The translations under genes and the position numbers were made by a program. The notes under the pieces are model-generated. The model searched no databases and had not been told where the DNA came from. It was given only the letters and a program-made list of their open reading frames with translations. This document shows positions 63,001-64,000 of a DNA stretch of 64,000 nucleotides, piece after piece; the stretch's first letter is position 1; each line of letters opens with the position of its first letter. The DNA is from Toxotes chatareus (taxonomy: Eukaryota > Chordata > Actinopteri > Toxotidae): NCBI GenBank assembly GCA_016801885.1, contig CM028896.1, positions 15,904,501 to 15,968,500 of the forward strand, written 5' to 3'.

Positions 63001-64000
63001 AAGTCAACATTTTTTTTGACATCAAAATGTCATAAAAAACGTCATAGTATAGTAAGGCGTCAAAATCGGCCAAAAAAAGTCAAAAAAATTTTTGACCTCA
63101 AAATGTCATAAAAAACGTCATAGTATAGTAAGGCGTCAAAATCGGCAAAAAAAAGTCAAAATTTTTTTTGACCTCAAAATGTCGTAAAAAACGTCATAGT
63201 ATAGTAAGGCGTCAAAATCGGAAAAAAAAGTCAAAAAATTTTTGACCTCAAAATGTCATAAAAAACGTCATAGTATAGTAAGGCGTTTTTTTCGGCCAAA
63301 AAAAGTCAAAATTTTTATTTGACCTCAAAATTTCATAAAAAACGTCATAGTATAGTAAGGCGTAAAAATCGGCCAAAAAAAGTCAAAAAAAAATTTGTCA
63401 TAAAAAACGTCACAGGCGTTTTTTTCGGCCAAAAAAAGTCAAAAATTTTTTTGACCTCAAAATGTCAAAAAAATCATCTTAGTATAGTAAGGCGTTTGTT
63501 TCGGCCAAAAAAAGTCAAAAAATTTTTTGACCTCAAAATGTCATAAAAAACGTCATTGTATAGTAAGGCGTCAAAATAGGCCAAAAAAAGTCAAGATTTT
63601 TTTTTACCTCAAAATGTCATAAAAATCATCATAGTATAGTAAGGCGTCAAAATCGGCCAAAAAAAGTCAAAAAAAATTTTGACCTCAAAATGTCATAAAA
63701 AACATCATAGTATAGTAAGGCGTTTTTTTCGGCCAAAAAAAGTCAAAAATTTTTTTGACCTCAAAATGTCATAAAAATCATCATAGTATAGTAAGGCGTC
63801 AAAATCGGCCAAAAAAAGTCAAAAAATTTTTTGACCTCAAAATGTCATAAAAAACGTCATAGTATAGTAAGGCATCAAAATCGGTCAAAACAAGTCAAAA
63901 AAACTTTTGACCTCAAAATGTAATAAAAATTGTCATAGTATAGTAAGGCGTCAAAATCAGACAAAAAAGTCTTTTTTTTTTTAAGAAGTCAAAATCGGAC
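60000..64000 (+). repeat. right, regular zone of the satellite
   Basis: CGTCATAG and CGGCC units again predominate and spacing returns close to 76, with a few central-type units mixed in up to about 62600. Variants such as CGTCATTGTATAG (60515, 62301, 62890, 63553) recur here. The window ends in a diverged unit. Confidence 0.7.
63950..64000 (+). repeat. diverged terminal unit, possible right edge of the array
   Basis: After CGTCAAAATCAGACAAAAAA the expected A-run, T-run and GACCTC are replaced by GTC, twelve T and AAGAAGTCAAAATCGGAC. A diverged unit of this kind also marks the left edge, so the array may end near here. The window stops before this can be seen. Confidence 0.4.

Larger units (their letters stand above)
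29214..64000 (+). repeat. tandem satellite array, about 76-bp A/T-rich unit, open at right end
   Basis: An uninterrupted tandem array of at least 34.8 kb. Each unit reads GACCTCAAAATGTCAT, A5-7, CGTCATAGTATAGTAAGGCG, either TCAAAAT or T7, CGGCC or CGCC, A5-8, GTC, A4-8, T4-8. Starts of GACCTC at 29333, 29409, 29485, 29561 and 29637 are exactly 76 apart. Further in, spacing varies from about 72 to 78, mostly by homopolymer length. Dividing the length by about 75 gives roughly 460 units. The first unit is diverged (CGCCTCAAAATGTCAAAAAA) and the last 50 bases depart from the consensus. The many open frames with the TSKCHKKRHSIVRR or FYDILRSKNFLTF wording are translations of this repeat and are not genes. 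Confidence 0.97.

Noticed and set aside
29214..64000. Dozens of open frames with the TSKCHKKRHSIVRR (plus) or FYDILRSKNFLTF (minus) wording
   Set aside because: They are direct translations of the satellite unit in frames without stops. Their lengths depend on whether neighbouring units happen to be multiples of three. No start context, splice signals or domain suggests a gene.
29214..64000. CRISPR array
   Set aside because: The repeats are continuous with no unique spacers, the locus is a vertebrate genome, and the variation lies in homopolymers and point changes.
29214..64000. Centromeric satellite with CENP-B box
   Set aside because: No TTCGNNNNANNCGGG-type motif occurs in the unit; centromere function cannot be claimed from sequence.

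Overview
The window is vertebrate nuclear DNA, most likely from a percomorph ray-finned fish. It has intron-containing genes with canonical GT-AG junctions, long CA/GT microsatellites, several interspersed repeats I recognise as common in percomorph genomes, and a degenerate L2-like LINE. There are no prokaryotic features.

Layout: (1) 1-2275 holds the 3' end of tbca (tubulin-folding cofactor A), its last two coding exons, + strand. (2) 2276-8098 is non-coding DNA with three dispersed repeats, simple repeats and stretches that look like conserved non-coding elements. (3) 8099-12292 is a complete three-exon otp (orthopedia) homeobox gene, 321 codons, followed by a probable 3' UTR to about 13190. 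(4) About 13190-20047 is intergenic, with two dispersed repeats and a candidate conserved element. (5) 20048-25753 is a complete thirteen-exon wdr41 gene, 450 codons. (6) About 26030-29070 is a decayed L2-like LINE with endonuclease and reverse-transcriptase remnants. (7) 29072-29208 is a short element bounded by imperfect inverted repeats of about 30 bp, possibly a MITE. (8) 29214-64000 is one uninterrupted tandem satellite of about 76-bp A/T-rich units, over half the window.

tbca, otp and wdr41 lie in the same order and relative orientation that I recall for vertebrates (human 5q13-q14), so the first 26 kb is a conserved block. The genes do not form a pathway. tbca serves beta-tubulin folding. 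otp is a transcription factor for hypothalamic neuroendocrine neurons. wdr41 is the beta-propeller subunit of the C9orf72-SMCR8 complex at lysosomes. The large non-coding flanks of otp fit a developmental gene with distant enhancers.

The least ordinary part is the satellite. Its edges are regular, and its middle carries different diagnostic bases and many broken units. Rare variants are shared between the two edges 30 kb apart, and one local higher-order duplication is visible. I found no defence system, operon, CRISPR array or new enzyme system. The many lysine-rich open frames in the satellite are by-products of the repeat.
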